This document shows positions 1-5,598 of a stretch of DNA of 9,695 nucleotides, piece by piece. The stretch is from Gemmatimonadota bacterium (GTDB lineage: Bacteria > Gemmatimonadota > Gemmatimonadetes > Longimicrobiales > Gaopeijiaceae), in contig PWZC01000114.1 of the NCBI GenBank assembly GCA_003567615.1, positions 1 through 9,695 of the forward strand, read 5' to 3'. The notes beneath the pieces were generated by a model. That model saw only the letters and a program-made list of their open reading frames with translations. It ran no database searches and was not told the DNA's origin. Numbering within the stretch: position 1 is the first letter of the stretch; each line of letters starts with the position of its first letter. The translations under genes and the position numbers were made by a program.

Positions 1-581
1 GCCACCTCGTGGGACGAGAGGGTGGTTCCGCACCGGGGACAGTAGGGGACGGACTTGTGACCCCGGTACAGGAGGCCCTTGGCCGACAACTCCTTCAGGA
101 TCGCCCACACCGACTCGATGTACGACGTGTGGAAGGTCACATACGGGTTGGAATAGTCCAGCCAGTAACCGATCCGCTCCGAGAGGCGCTCCCACTCCTC
201 CTTGTAGGTGAAGACCGAATCCCGACAGACGCGGTTGAACTCCTCGATCCCCAGGCGTTCGATCTCGGGCTTTCCGGAGATGCCCAGCTTCTTTTCGGCC
301 TCGATCTCCACCGGGAGCCCATGGGTGTCCCAGCCGGCGATCCGGGTGACCCGGCAGCCGGTCATGGCACGATGCCGACAGACCAGATCCTTGATGGTCC
401 GGGAAATGATGTGGTGGAGCCCCGGACGACCATTGGCCGTGGGGGGGCCCTCGTAGAAGACGAAAGGCTTCCCCTCCCGGGTCGCTTCCTGGGTCCGGCC
501 GAACAGGTCTTCGTCGCGCCAGCGTTGAAGGAGCGACGACTCCAGCTCAATGAGGGAATCGGGAACGTCGGGGTAGCGCAT
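1..581 (-). CDS. ileS: Isoleucyl-tRNA synthetase, N-terminal part (cut by left edge)
   Basis: Class I aminoacyl-tRNA synthetase that charges tRNA-Ile with isoleucine in the cytoplasm. Only the first 193 codons are in the window, and the frame is open to base 1. The family is clear from residues 43-57: the YEGPPTANGRPG stretch runs into LHH, the counterpart of the HIGH ATP-binding motif. Also visible are GWDTHGLPVE at about 83-92 and CPRCGTTLSSHE at about 181-192, the start of the inserted editing region. The GRPG-L-HH form of the HIGH loop is typical of the eukaryote-like (type 2) bacterial IleRS group, which is usually insensitive to mupirocin; that subtype call is inference. The start is ATG at 579-581, giving an N terminus of normal length for the family. 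No Shine-Dalgarno sequence precedes it. It lies 62 bases after divIVA and is probably in the yggS-divIVA transcript. Confidence 0.96.
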   Translation of the reverse strand, partial: MRYPDVPDSLIELESSLLQRWRDEDLFGRTQEATREGKPFVFYEGPPTANGRPGLHHIISRTIKDLVCRHRAMTGCRVTRIAGWDTHGLPVEIEAEKKLGISGKPEIERLGIEEFNRVCRDSVFTYKEEWERLSERIGYWLDYSNPYVTFHTSYIESVWAILKELSAKGLLYRGHKSVPYCPRCGTTLSSHEV

Positions 582-643
582 GGGCAGGTCTATTGGAGAA
601 TCTGTCGGTGAAGGGCTGTGGGGAGAGACGGACTCGAGGCTCG

Positions 644-1282
644 TCACTCGGGGAACTCCCGGGACTCGGCGTCCGCGTCGCCAGGTGGTTCTATCGGTTC
701 CTCCGTTGGCGGCAGCGCTTGGGGAGCGGGGTCGGCCGTCATCTCTCCGGAGACGCCGGGTCCCTCGTCCAGGCCCGCGCCCAGGTCCGGGTCGCGCTGC
801 TCCTCTAGGGTAACGCTGTCCAACTCATCCTCGAGGAACCGCCGGAACTGCCGGAGAAATCGACTGCGCGTCCGACCCAACTCTTCCAGTTCCCCGCGTA
901 GCCGGTCCATGTTCCGTCGCGCCTGCTCCTCCAAACGCTGAATCCGGGCTTCGGCAGCGAGGCGAAGATCTTCCGCCCTCGACTCGGCTTCCCGGAGTAC
1001 CAGCTCCGCCTCCCTCTGCGACTGCTCCTGGATTTCCCGCCGGAGCTCCTGGGCTGACACGAGCGCCTCCTGAACGGCTCGTTCCCGCCCCTCCTGAGCG
1101 TCGGTGCGACGCCGAAGCCGGCCAACCTCCTCGGTGAGGTCCCGGTTCGACTTGACCAGCTCTTCCAGCCGATCCGCAGCGAGTTCCAGGAAGGGGTCCA
1201 CATCGGCGGGGTCGTAACCACGCATGGCCTTTCGGAAATCACCGCGCTTCTTGCGAACATCCAGCGGCGTCAAGTCGATCAT
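644..1282 (-). CDS. divIVA: DivIVA-domain coiled-coil protein
   Basis: 212-residue member of the DivIVA family, cytoplasmic coiled-coil scaffolds that sense negative membrane curvature and recruit division or polar-growth proteins. Residues 2-33 give the conserved membrane-binding head: LTPLDVRKK, then F-RKAMRGYDPADVDPFL. A long charged coiled coil follows at about 33-165, rich in E, R, L, A and Q with heptad spacing. A Pro/Glu/Asp-rich tail covers about 166-212. The start at 1280-1282 was chosen because the DivIVA head begins exactly there. Its ATG overlaps the yggS stop as ATGA, and a GGGAGAG stretch lies about 8 bases upstream. A longer in-frame start inside yggS would add about 59 unrelated residues and is rejected. 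The position between yggS and ileS matches the Gram-positive division-cluster tail. Whether it acts in division or elongation here cannot be told. Confidence 0.9.
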   Translation of the reverse strand: MIDLTPLDVRKKRGDFRKAMRGYDPADVDPFLELAADRLEELVKSNRDLTEEVGRLRRRTDAQEGRERAVQEALVSAQELRREIQEQSQREAELVLREAESRAEDLRLAAEARIQRLEEQARRNMDRLRGELEELGRTRSRFLRQFRRFLEDELDSVTLEEQRDPDLGAGLDEGPGVSGEMTADPAPQALPPTEEPIEPPGDADAESREFPE

Positions 1283-1980
1283 GTCGAGCGCTCTCCCAGA
1301 AGTGCTGTCCCCAGACGGATCATGGTGCTCCCCTCTTCCACCGCAATCTCGAAGTCGTTGGACATTCCCATGGAGAGCTCCGTCCCCTCGTATCCCGGAC
1401 AGTCGGCGCCGGCCTGTTCGTGCAGTTCTCGGAGTCTGCGGAATGTCTTCCGGATCCAATCCTCGTCATCGGTGAATGGTGCCAAGGTCATGAGCCCTCG
1501 CACCTCCAGTCCAGGCAGCGCCACCAGCGCCGGCAGAGCCTCTCTCAGCCCATCCGGGGTGAATCCGTACTTGGCATCCTCGCCGGAGGTGTTCACCTGA
1601 ACGAGCACCGGGATCGGGTCCTCGCCATCCGGCCGGGTGCGGTCGAGCCTCTGGCCTAGCTTGGTAGAATCCAACGAATGCAGGACATCCACACGCCCCC
1701 ACAACTGGGGTGCCTTGCGGCTCTGTACATGTCCCACCATATGCCAACGGGGCCGATCATCACCCTCAAGCTCCCTCTGCTTCCCTTCCAGTTCCCCGAT
1801 CCGATTCTCACCCAGATCGGCGATGCCGGCATCCAGGACGGCCCGCAAGGCGTCGACGGGGGGTCCCTTGGTCACCGCGACGATCCGGATGTCTTCCGGA
1901 CGGCGCCCGGCGCGGGTGGTCGCCCTCTCGAGGCGTCCCCGAACTTCAGTGAGTCGTTCGTTGATGATGTGTTCGTACAT
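1279..1980 (-). CDS. yggS: YggS/PLPBP family PLP homeostasis protein
   Basis: 233-residue pyridoxal-phosphate binding protein of the YggS/PROSC (YlmE) family. These are fold-type III single-domain TIM barrels that buffer PLP and affect amino-acid balance, with no firmly known catalytic reaction. The PLP lysine is K38 in IVAVTKG. Other family blocks are LGENRIGE (about residue 57), WHMVGHVQSRK, LHSLDS, VQVNTSGEDAKYGF, GLMTLAPF, and near the C terminus LSMGMSNDFEIA with GSTMIRLGTALLGER. The start is ATG at 1978-1980, which gives the usual family length. An upstream in-frame ATG at 2035-2037 adds 19 residues that do not resemble the family. The bases before the chosen start are pyrimidine-rich with no Shine-Dalgarno, so initiation may be leaderless. 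It is the first gene of a yggS-divIVA-ileS run and its stop overlaps the divIVA start (ATGA). Confidence 0.95.
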   Translation of the reverse strand: MYEHIINERLTEVRGRLERATTRAGRRPEDIRIVAVTKGPPVDALRAVLDAGIADLGENRIGELEGKQRELEGDDRPRWHMVGHVQSRKAPQLWGRVDVLHSLDSTKLGQRLDRTRPDGEDPIPVLVQVNTSGEDAKYGFTPDGLREALPALVALPGLEVRGLMTLAPFTDDEDWIRKTFRRLRELHEQAGADCPGYEGTELSMGMSNDFEIAVEEGSTMIRLGTALLGERST

Positions 1981-1988
1981 GAACAGTA

Positions 1989-1994
1989 ATGTTA
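1989..1994 (-). promoter_or_regulatory. Candidate -10 element for yggS-divIVA-ileS
   Basis: On the minus strand TAACAT ends 8 bases before the yggS ATG. It fits the TAnnnT form of a sigma-70 -10 box. The hexamer at a 17-base spacing (2012-2017, TTTCCC) matches TTGACA at only three of six positions. If the box is used, transcription would start at or within a couple of bases of the ATG, giving a leaderless mRNA. That would agree with the absence of any purine-rich ribosome site. This is a pattern call only. Confidence 0.35.
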
Positions 1995-2037
1995 GGGGGG
2001 AAGCGGGGAAGGGGAAACTGCAGAGATCTCTACGCAT

Positions 2038-2076
2038 CGAGCCCCGTGGGTCGCTGGAGGCGACCCACGGGGCTCG
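2038..2076 (-). terminator. Perfect 17-bp hairpin after tonB, likely terminator or 3' end
   Basis: The arms 2038-2054 and 2060-2076 are exact reverse complements, with a 5-base loop (TGGAG on the plus strand). The stem is GC-rich. It begins 51 bases past the tonB stop and ends before the yggS start region, so it separates the TonB operon from yggS-divIVA-ileS. No T-run follows on either strand, so it is not a textbook intrinsic terminator. It may work as a U-tract-less terminator, a 3'-end stability stem or a Rho-dependent processing point. Confidence 0.6.
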
Positions 2077-2127
2077 GAACGTTCAGGCGGGAGAGTCAGA
2101 CAGGACCCTCCAGCTCTCCTGGATTAC

Positions 2128-2823
2128 TCAGCGCGTCTGGAAGGTGATGGGGATCTGGATCCAGACCGGAACCCGCTGGTCACGGTTCAGCGCCGGAGAG
2201 AATTCGAAGGCCTGTGCCACGCGCTCGGCCGCCTGGTCCAGGGCCGTATGCCCGGAGCTCTCGGCCACCAGGGTGTTCTGAACCACACCCTGCTCGTCGA
2301 TGAAGAAGTGCATAACCACCGTTCCGCCGATCCCGGCGTCCCGCAGCGTGGACGGATACTCCCGCTGCAGCACCCGACCGATCTCATTCCGGTTCCGCAC
2401 TTCCGGAGCCACCGTAAACGGCGTGAACGTGGGCTGGTCCCCGACGCCTGCCTGTGACTCGGTGGGCGGAGGAGGAAGGTCGTCCGGGAGGTTGTCCTCG
2501 AACGTGGTGGGCGCAATGGTCACGTCATCATCGATCATGGCCTCGGACACCACCGGGTTCGCCGGACGCTGGATCTGCTCGGGCGGGGGCGGGATCTCGA
2601 TCTCAGGCGGCAGTTCGATGGCCTCCATGTCCTCCATGGTGAAGGAGACGTCGGCGGCCCGAAGCGTCGGCCAGAAGGCCATTACCGCAAAGTGCCCCAC
2701 GACGGCCGCCATCATCGAGCCCCACAACCACGAACCGAACGACCGCTTCAAGCGGTCATTGGCCGTATCGAAGGCATTCATGGGCGGAGCACCGCCGGCC
2801 GGGGTCTGCGTAGGTTCGGTCAT
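2128..2823 (-). CDS. tonB: TonB family energy transducer
   Basis: 231-residue periplasm-spanning protein that passes energy from the ExbB/ExbD proton channel to outer-membrane TonB-dependent receptors. It has a cytoplasmic N terminus of about 32 residues and one membrane anchor at about 33-53 (WLWGSMMAAVVGHFAVMAFW). A short Pro/Glu-rich periplasmic linker follows at about 68-122, with PPEIEIPPPPEQ and DDLPPPP. The TonB C-terminal domain covers about 145-231: REYPSTLRDAGIGGTVV, the beta-hairpin around FFIDEQGVV, then FSPALNRDQRVPVWIQIPITF. H44 in the anchor may correspond to the functional histidine of E. coli TonB (His20), but the serine four residues before it is alanine here. The start is ATG at 2821-2823, one base after the exbD2 stop. 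A GAGGGAGAG ribosome site lies inside the end of exbD2. It is the last gene of the operon. Confidence 0.94.
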   Translation of the reverse strand: MTEPTQTPAGGAPPMNAFDTANDRLKRSFGSWLWGSMMAAVVGHFAVMAFWPTLRAADVSFTMEDMEAIELPPEIEIPPPPEQIQRPANPVVSEAMIDDDVTIAPTTFEDNLPDDLPPPPTESQAGVGDQPTFTPFTVAPEVRNRNEIGRVLQREYPSTLRDAGIGGTVVMHFFIDEQGVVQNTLVAESSGHTALDQAAERVAQAFEFSPALNRDQRVPVWIQIPITFQTR

Positions 2824-2824
2824 C

Positions 2825-3277
2825 TTATCGTCTCTCCCTCATCATGCGGCGCTCAAGATCCGTGGCAAAGACCACGTAGATGGCGCCGGCCTGCTGAATC
2901 TGCTTCTGAACCGCGTCCACGTACCTGTAGGGCGCTTCGGCATCGGCCCGCAGGGAAATCCGGAGGCGACGCCCAGACTCCACCCCCCTCGGGGCCACCA
3001 ACTCCGAAACCGCATCCAGCGGAACCAACCGGTCGTTGATCCAGATGTCTCCATTCCGCTCGATCCAGACATACATGATGTTGTCCCGGGTCTCGTCGAT
3101 CTGCTGCGTGGCCTCCGCCTCCGGCCACTCGATGGGCCGATCGGACTCGGTCCGGAAGACCGTGGTGACCATGAAGAAGATCAGGAGCAGGAACGCGATG
3201 TCCGCCAGTGACGACGATGGGATCTGGTCCGACGCCTTGGACTTGCGCTGAAGCCCTCCACCACCCTTGAGCGACAT
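2825..3277 (-). CDS. exbD: ExbD/TolR biopolymer transport protein (second copy)
   Basis: 150-residue ExbD/TolR family subunit. Such proteins form the core of the proton channel inside the ExbB ring and contact TonB in the periplasm. The cytoplasmic N terminus is Gly/Lys-rich. One transmembrane helix covers about 25-42 (ADIAFLLLIFFMVTTVF), and its membrane aspartate D26, which carries protons in the family, is present. The periplasmic domain spans about 45-150 and includes IMYVWIERNGDIWINDRLV and ADAEAPYRYVDAVQKQIQQAGA. The start is ATG at 3275-3277, with GGGAGAGGG seven bases upstream. It lies three bases after exbD1 and one base before tonB, so co-translation is likely. It has clearly diverged from exbD1 outside the helix. 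TolR is an alternative name, but the adjacent tonB favours ExbD. Confidence 0.93.
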   Translation of the reverse strand: MSLKGGGGLQRKSKASDQIPSSSLADIAFLLLIFFMVTTVFRTESDRPIEWPEAEATQQIDETRDNIMYVWIERNGDIWINDRLVPLDAVSELVAPRGVESGRRLRISLRADAEAPYRYVDAVQKQIQQAGAIYVVFATDLERRMMRERR

Positions 3278-3280
3278 GGA

Positions 3281-3703
3281 TCAGCCCTCTCCCATCTGAA
3301 GTGAGATCCGCTCGGCATTGGCCATCTGCAGGCCATCGAGCACCTGGATCATGTACCGGTGAGCCGCATCGGGGTGCGTCCGCACGCCAGCGATGAGGTT
3401 CGGGTTCTGCGCCACCTCTGTCCGCCAGACCTGCTGGATCTGGTGGGGTCGATGAAATGACTCGTTCTGGCTGTCTCCGCGCCGCACCCCCACGGTGCCA
3501 TCGGGATTGATGCTGATGTGGAGGATGTTTCGCTGCGAGATCTCCACCTCCTCCTGCTCCTCCGGTAGGACGATGGGCAAGCCCCGGTCCTTCGGGAACA
3601 CCGTCGTCACCAGGAAGAAGATGAGGAGAAGGAAGGCAATGTCCGCCATGGAGGCGGAGGGAATCTCATCGCTCACCTTCGACTGCTTTTTCAGAATCGC
3701 CAC
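3281..3703 (-). CDS. exbD: ExbD/TolR biopolymer transport protein (first copy)
   Basis: 140-residue ExbD/TolR family subunit of the TonB motor. A short basic cytoplasmic end (MAILKKQSKVSDEIPS) leads into one transmembrane helix at about 20-37 (ADIAFLLLIFFLVTTVF) with the conserved proton-carrying aspartate D21. The periplasmic domain follows, with NILHISINPDGTVGVRRG and a C-terminal half around AAHRYMIQVLDGLQMANAERISL. The start is GTG at 3701-3703, seven bases after a clean AAGGAG (3711-3716). Translation from here gives the normal family N terminus. It shares the SxADIAFLLLIFF core with the second copy downstream but little else, so the two probably occupy distinct positions in a heteromeric complex rather than being redundant. 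An 85-base gap with a small hairpin separates it from exbB. Confidence 0.93.
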   Translation of the reverse strand: MAILKKQSKVSDEIPSASMADIAFLLLIFFLVTTVFPKDRGLPIVLPEEQEEVEISQRNILHISINPDGTVGVRRGDSQNESFHRPHQIQQVWRTEVAQNPNLIAGVRTHPDAAHRYMIQVLDGLQMANAERISLQMGEG

Positions 3704-3772
3704 TCTGCGGCTCCTTGCGTCAGATCCTGACTGGGTTCAAGTGCTTCTACAACGTTCAGCGGACAGAGGTTC

Positions 3773-3787
3773 CCGGCGCCTCGCCGG
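3773..3787 (-). other. Small GC hairpin directly after the exbB stop
   Basis: CCGGCG and CGCCGG flank a 3-base loop, giving a 6-bp all-GC stem that starts one base past the exbB stop codon. It lies in the 85-base exbB-exbD1 gap, the only sizeable gap inside the operon. It has no T-run, so full termination is unlikely. A role in partial attenuation or in protecting the exbB message is plausible but unproven. Confidence 0.35.
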
Positions 3788-3788
3788 C

Positions 3789-4610
3789 TCAGTTCCCCGG
3801 CTTGTTCTTCTTGACGGACTGGTCAGCGGTGGGTGCCGGCGGGCTCGCGGGCTCCCCTTGTGACGCCTGAGTGGAGGACGAACCCCGAGTCCCCCCCCGT
3901 GCTGGCCCCACACCTGCGCCGGCCATGGCCGCGTTGGGCGCCCCGCCCTGACGGACCATCTCGAGATCGCCGCGCCGGTCCATGTCCCAGACCAGGTTCA
4001 GCAACTGCTGGGTGCCCTGCTCCATGTCCAGGATCAGCCGGTCGATCCGGGTCACGAAGAAGTTGTACCCGATGTTCGTGGGAATGGCGATGAGCAGCCC
4101 CGTGGCGGTGGTGAGAAGTGCCACCTTGATCCCGCCGGCCACGAGGGTCGGATCCACGTCACCGGCCACGGCGATGGATTCGAAGGCCATGATCATTCCC
4201 GCCACAGTGCCCAGGAATCCCATCAGAGGTGCGACGTTGGCCACCGTGGCCAGGATCACCAACCCCCGCTCCAGAAACCCGAGCTCGATGGTCCCGGGGG
4301 TGTTGATGGCCTGCTCCAGATCCTGCTCCCTGACCTTCCCGTCCTTGATCCGCCGCAGTCCGGCCAGGAGAATCGCCGCCGTGGGACCCGGGGTCTCGAT
4401 GCAGCGCTGGATCGCCTCGTCGAGACGTCCCTGCTCGGTGAGTTCCCGGACATCCGAGAGGACGGTCTCCGTGTCCTTGTGCGCCAACCACAGGGTGTAG
4501 GACTTGGCGATGATGACGCCCAGAGCCACGAGGGAGCAGAGGACGAGGAAGTACATCATGAGCCCTCCGTCGGCGAAGAGCGTCAGCAGATTGTATTCGA
4601 GATCGTCCAA
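3789..4610 (-). CDS. exbB: ExbB / MotA-TolQ-ExbB proton channel protein
   Basis: 273-residue inner-membrane protein of the MotA/TolQ/ExbB family. ExbB rings surround the ExbD helices and form the proton-driven motor that powers TonB. Three membrane segments are visible: about 16-37 (LMMYFLVLCSLVALGVIIA), 115-141 (with the signature VAPLMGFLGTVAGMIMAF) and 160-186 (GGIKVALLTTATGLLIAIP). A cytoplasmic helical loop lies between the first two. The C terminus carries an unusual tail of about 50 residues (223-273), rich in Ala, Gly, Ser, Thr and Pro and ending in KKNKPGN. The start is TTG at 4608-4610, six bases after AAGGAG (4617-4622), and fits the family N terminus. A strong promoter lies about 110 bases upstream. 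It is the first gene of exbB-exbD-exbD-tonB. TolQ is the alternative name, but no pal or tolB is nearby. Confidence 0.93.
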   Translation of the reverse strand: MDDLEYNLLTLFADGGLMMYFLVLCSLVALGVIIAKSYTLWLAHKDTETVLSDVRELTEQGRLDEAIQRCIETPGPTAAILLAGLRRIKDGKVREQDLEQAINTPGTIELGFLERGLVILATVANVAPLMGFLGTVAGMIMAFESIAVAGDVDPTLVAGGIKVALLTTATGLLIAIPTNIGYNFFVTRIDRLILDMEQGTQQLLNLVWDMDRRGDLEMVRQGGAPNAAMAGAGVGPARGGTRGSSSTQASQGEPASPPAPTADQSVKKNKPGN

Positions 4611-4717
4611 ACCCGGCTCCTTGTGATGTGATGTGGGCGAAACTCAACAGCCGGACCACGCCCCCCGGAAGGGTCGCGCTCACGACCGGACCTGCGATGG
4701 ATTTTCCGACCGGCGGC

Positions 4718-4746
4718 AATGTACGGGGCACTCCCGGCCCTGTCAA
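4718..4746 (-). promoter_or_regulatory. Sigma-70 type promoter for the exbB-exbD-exbD-tonB operon
   Basis: On the minus strand TTGACA (4741-4746), a full match to the -35 consensus, is followed after exactly 17 bases by TACATT (4718-4723), a good TAnnnT -10 box. It lies in the 171-base gap between the cdaA stop and the exbB start. Transcription should begin near 4711, leaving a leader of about 100 bases. The leader holds a possible 5-bp stem (GGTCG/CGACC) and an ACATCACATCACA stretch just before the ribosome site. I see no Fur-box-like palindrome. Confidence 0.75.
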
Positions 4747-4781
4747 CGAAGCCTGGAGAAACAATTCGGAAACGGCGGAAT

Positions 4782-5585
4782 TCAGCGGGAGGTGGGGATC
4801 AACTCGAGTCCCTTGGCCCGCTCCGGAAGACTCCCCTGGAGAATCCTACGAAGTCGATCCACATCCACGCCTACCTCCATGCGTCCTGCCTGGGCCACCG
4901 AAATCCGGGACGTCTCCTCGCTCACCACGATGACCAGGGCGTCGGTTTCCTCGGAAAGACCCAGGGCGGCCCGATGGCGCGTTCCCATGGATTTGTCCTG
5001 GAGAGGCGTCTGGGTGAGCGGAAGGATCGCGCCGGCCGACTTGATCGTGTCACCCACGATGATCACGGCACCGTCATGGAGGGGAGAGTGGGGCGTGAAG
5101 ATGGTCGTGAGCATCTCCGACGAGACCCGGGCCTGGATGGCCGTACCCGTCGCGGCATACTCGTCCAGACCCATCTCATTTTCCATGACGATGATGGCGC
5201 CGACCCCCGTCCGGGACAGTTCGGCCGTCGCCTCGGCAATCTCGTCCACGAGGAAGCGACTCTCCATCTTCCCGAAGAACTTGAGCATCCGACTCTGGCC
5301 CAGACGTGCCAGCGCAGCTCGCAACTCCGGCTGGAAGACGACCAGCGCCGCAATGGCTCCGAACTGGAAGAGGGTTTCCAGGAGTGTACGGATCAGGGAG
5401 AAATCCAGAAGCCGGGCAAGGACGTAGACGAAGCCCAGGAGGAGGACCCCCAGGATCATCTGCATGGCCCGAGTTCGCTGCAGAAGAAGGAGGATCCGGT
5501 AGACCACCGCGGCCACGACCACGACCTCGATGAGATCCATCCACCCTGGCCAGAGGAACCGGAACTGCTCCCAGAGCCCGCTCAC
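4782..5585 (-). CDS. cdaA: Diadenylate cyclase CdaA (c-di-AMP synthase)
   Basis: 267-residue membrane enzyme that condenses two ATP into cyclic di-AMP, a messenger tied to potassium, osmotic and envelope control. Three N-terminal membrane helices lie at about 15-35, 41-62 and 63-87. A linker (QPELRAALARLG) leads into the cytoplasmic DAC domain at about 105-240. Both catalytic motifs are intact: DGA at 171-173 in LHDGAVII, and RHR at 203-205 in GTRHRAALGLSE. The start is GTG at 5583-5585, five bases after a strong GGAGGAG that sits in the 13-base gap following folP. A longer frame from 5681 would run back through folP and adds non-family residues. The common partner genes of cdaA in Firmicutes, cdaR (YbbR) and glmM, are not beside it. 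Linkage to folP is known in several other phyla. Confidence 0.95.
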   Translation of the reverse strand: MSGLWEQFRFLWPGWMDLIEVVVVAAVVYRILLLLQRTRAMQMILGVLLLGFVYVLARLLDFSLIRTLLETLFQFGAIAALVVFQPELRAALARLGQSRMLKFFGKMESRFLVDEIAEATAELSRTGVGAIIVMENEMGLDEYAATGTAIQARVSSEMLTTIFTPHSPLHDGAVIIVGDTIKSAGAILPLTQTPLQDKSMGTRHRAALGLSEETDALVIVVSEETSRISVAQAGRMEVGVDVDRLRRILQGSLPERAKGLELIPTSR

Positions 5586-5598
5586 CGCGGCTCCTCCA

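Noticed and set aside
582..643. Separate promoter or T-box leader for ileS in the divIVA-ileS gap
   Set aside because: The 62-base gap has no convincing -35/-10 pair and is too short for a T-box. Co-transcription with divIVA is simpler.
1283..1459. Longer divIVA start inside yggS
   Set aside because: The added 59 residues are a shadow of yggS, while the conserved DivIVA head starts exactly at the ATGA junction at 1282.
2300..3211. 303-codon plus-strand open frame opposite tonB and exbD2
   Set aside because: The minus-strand genes show intact motifs, and this frame has none.
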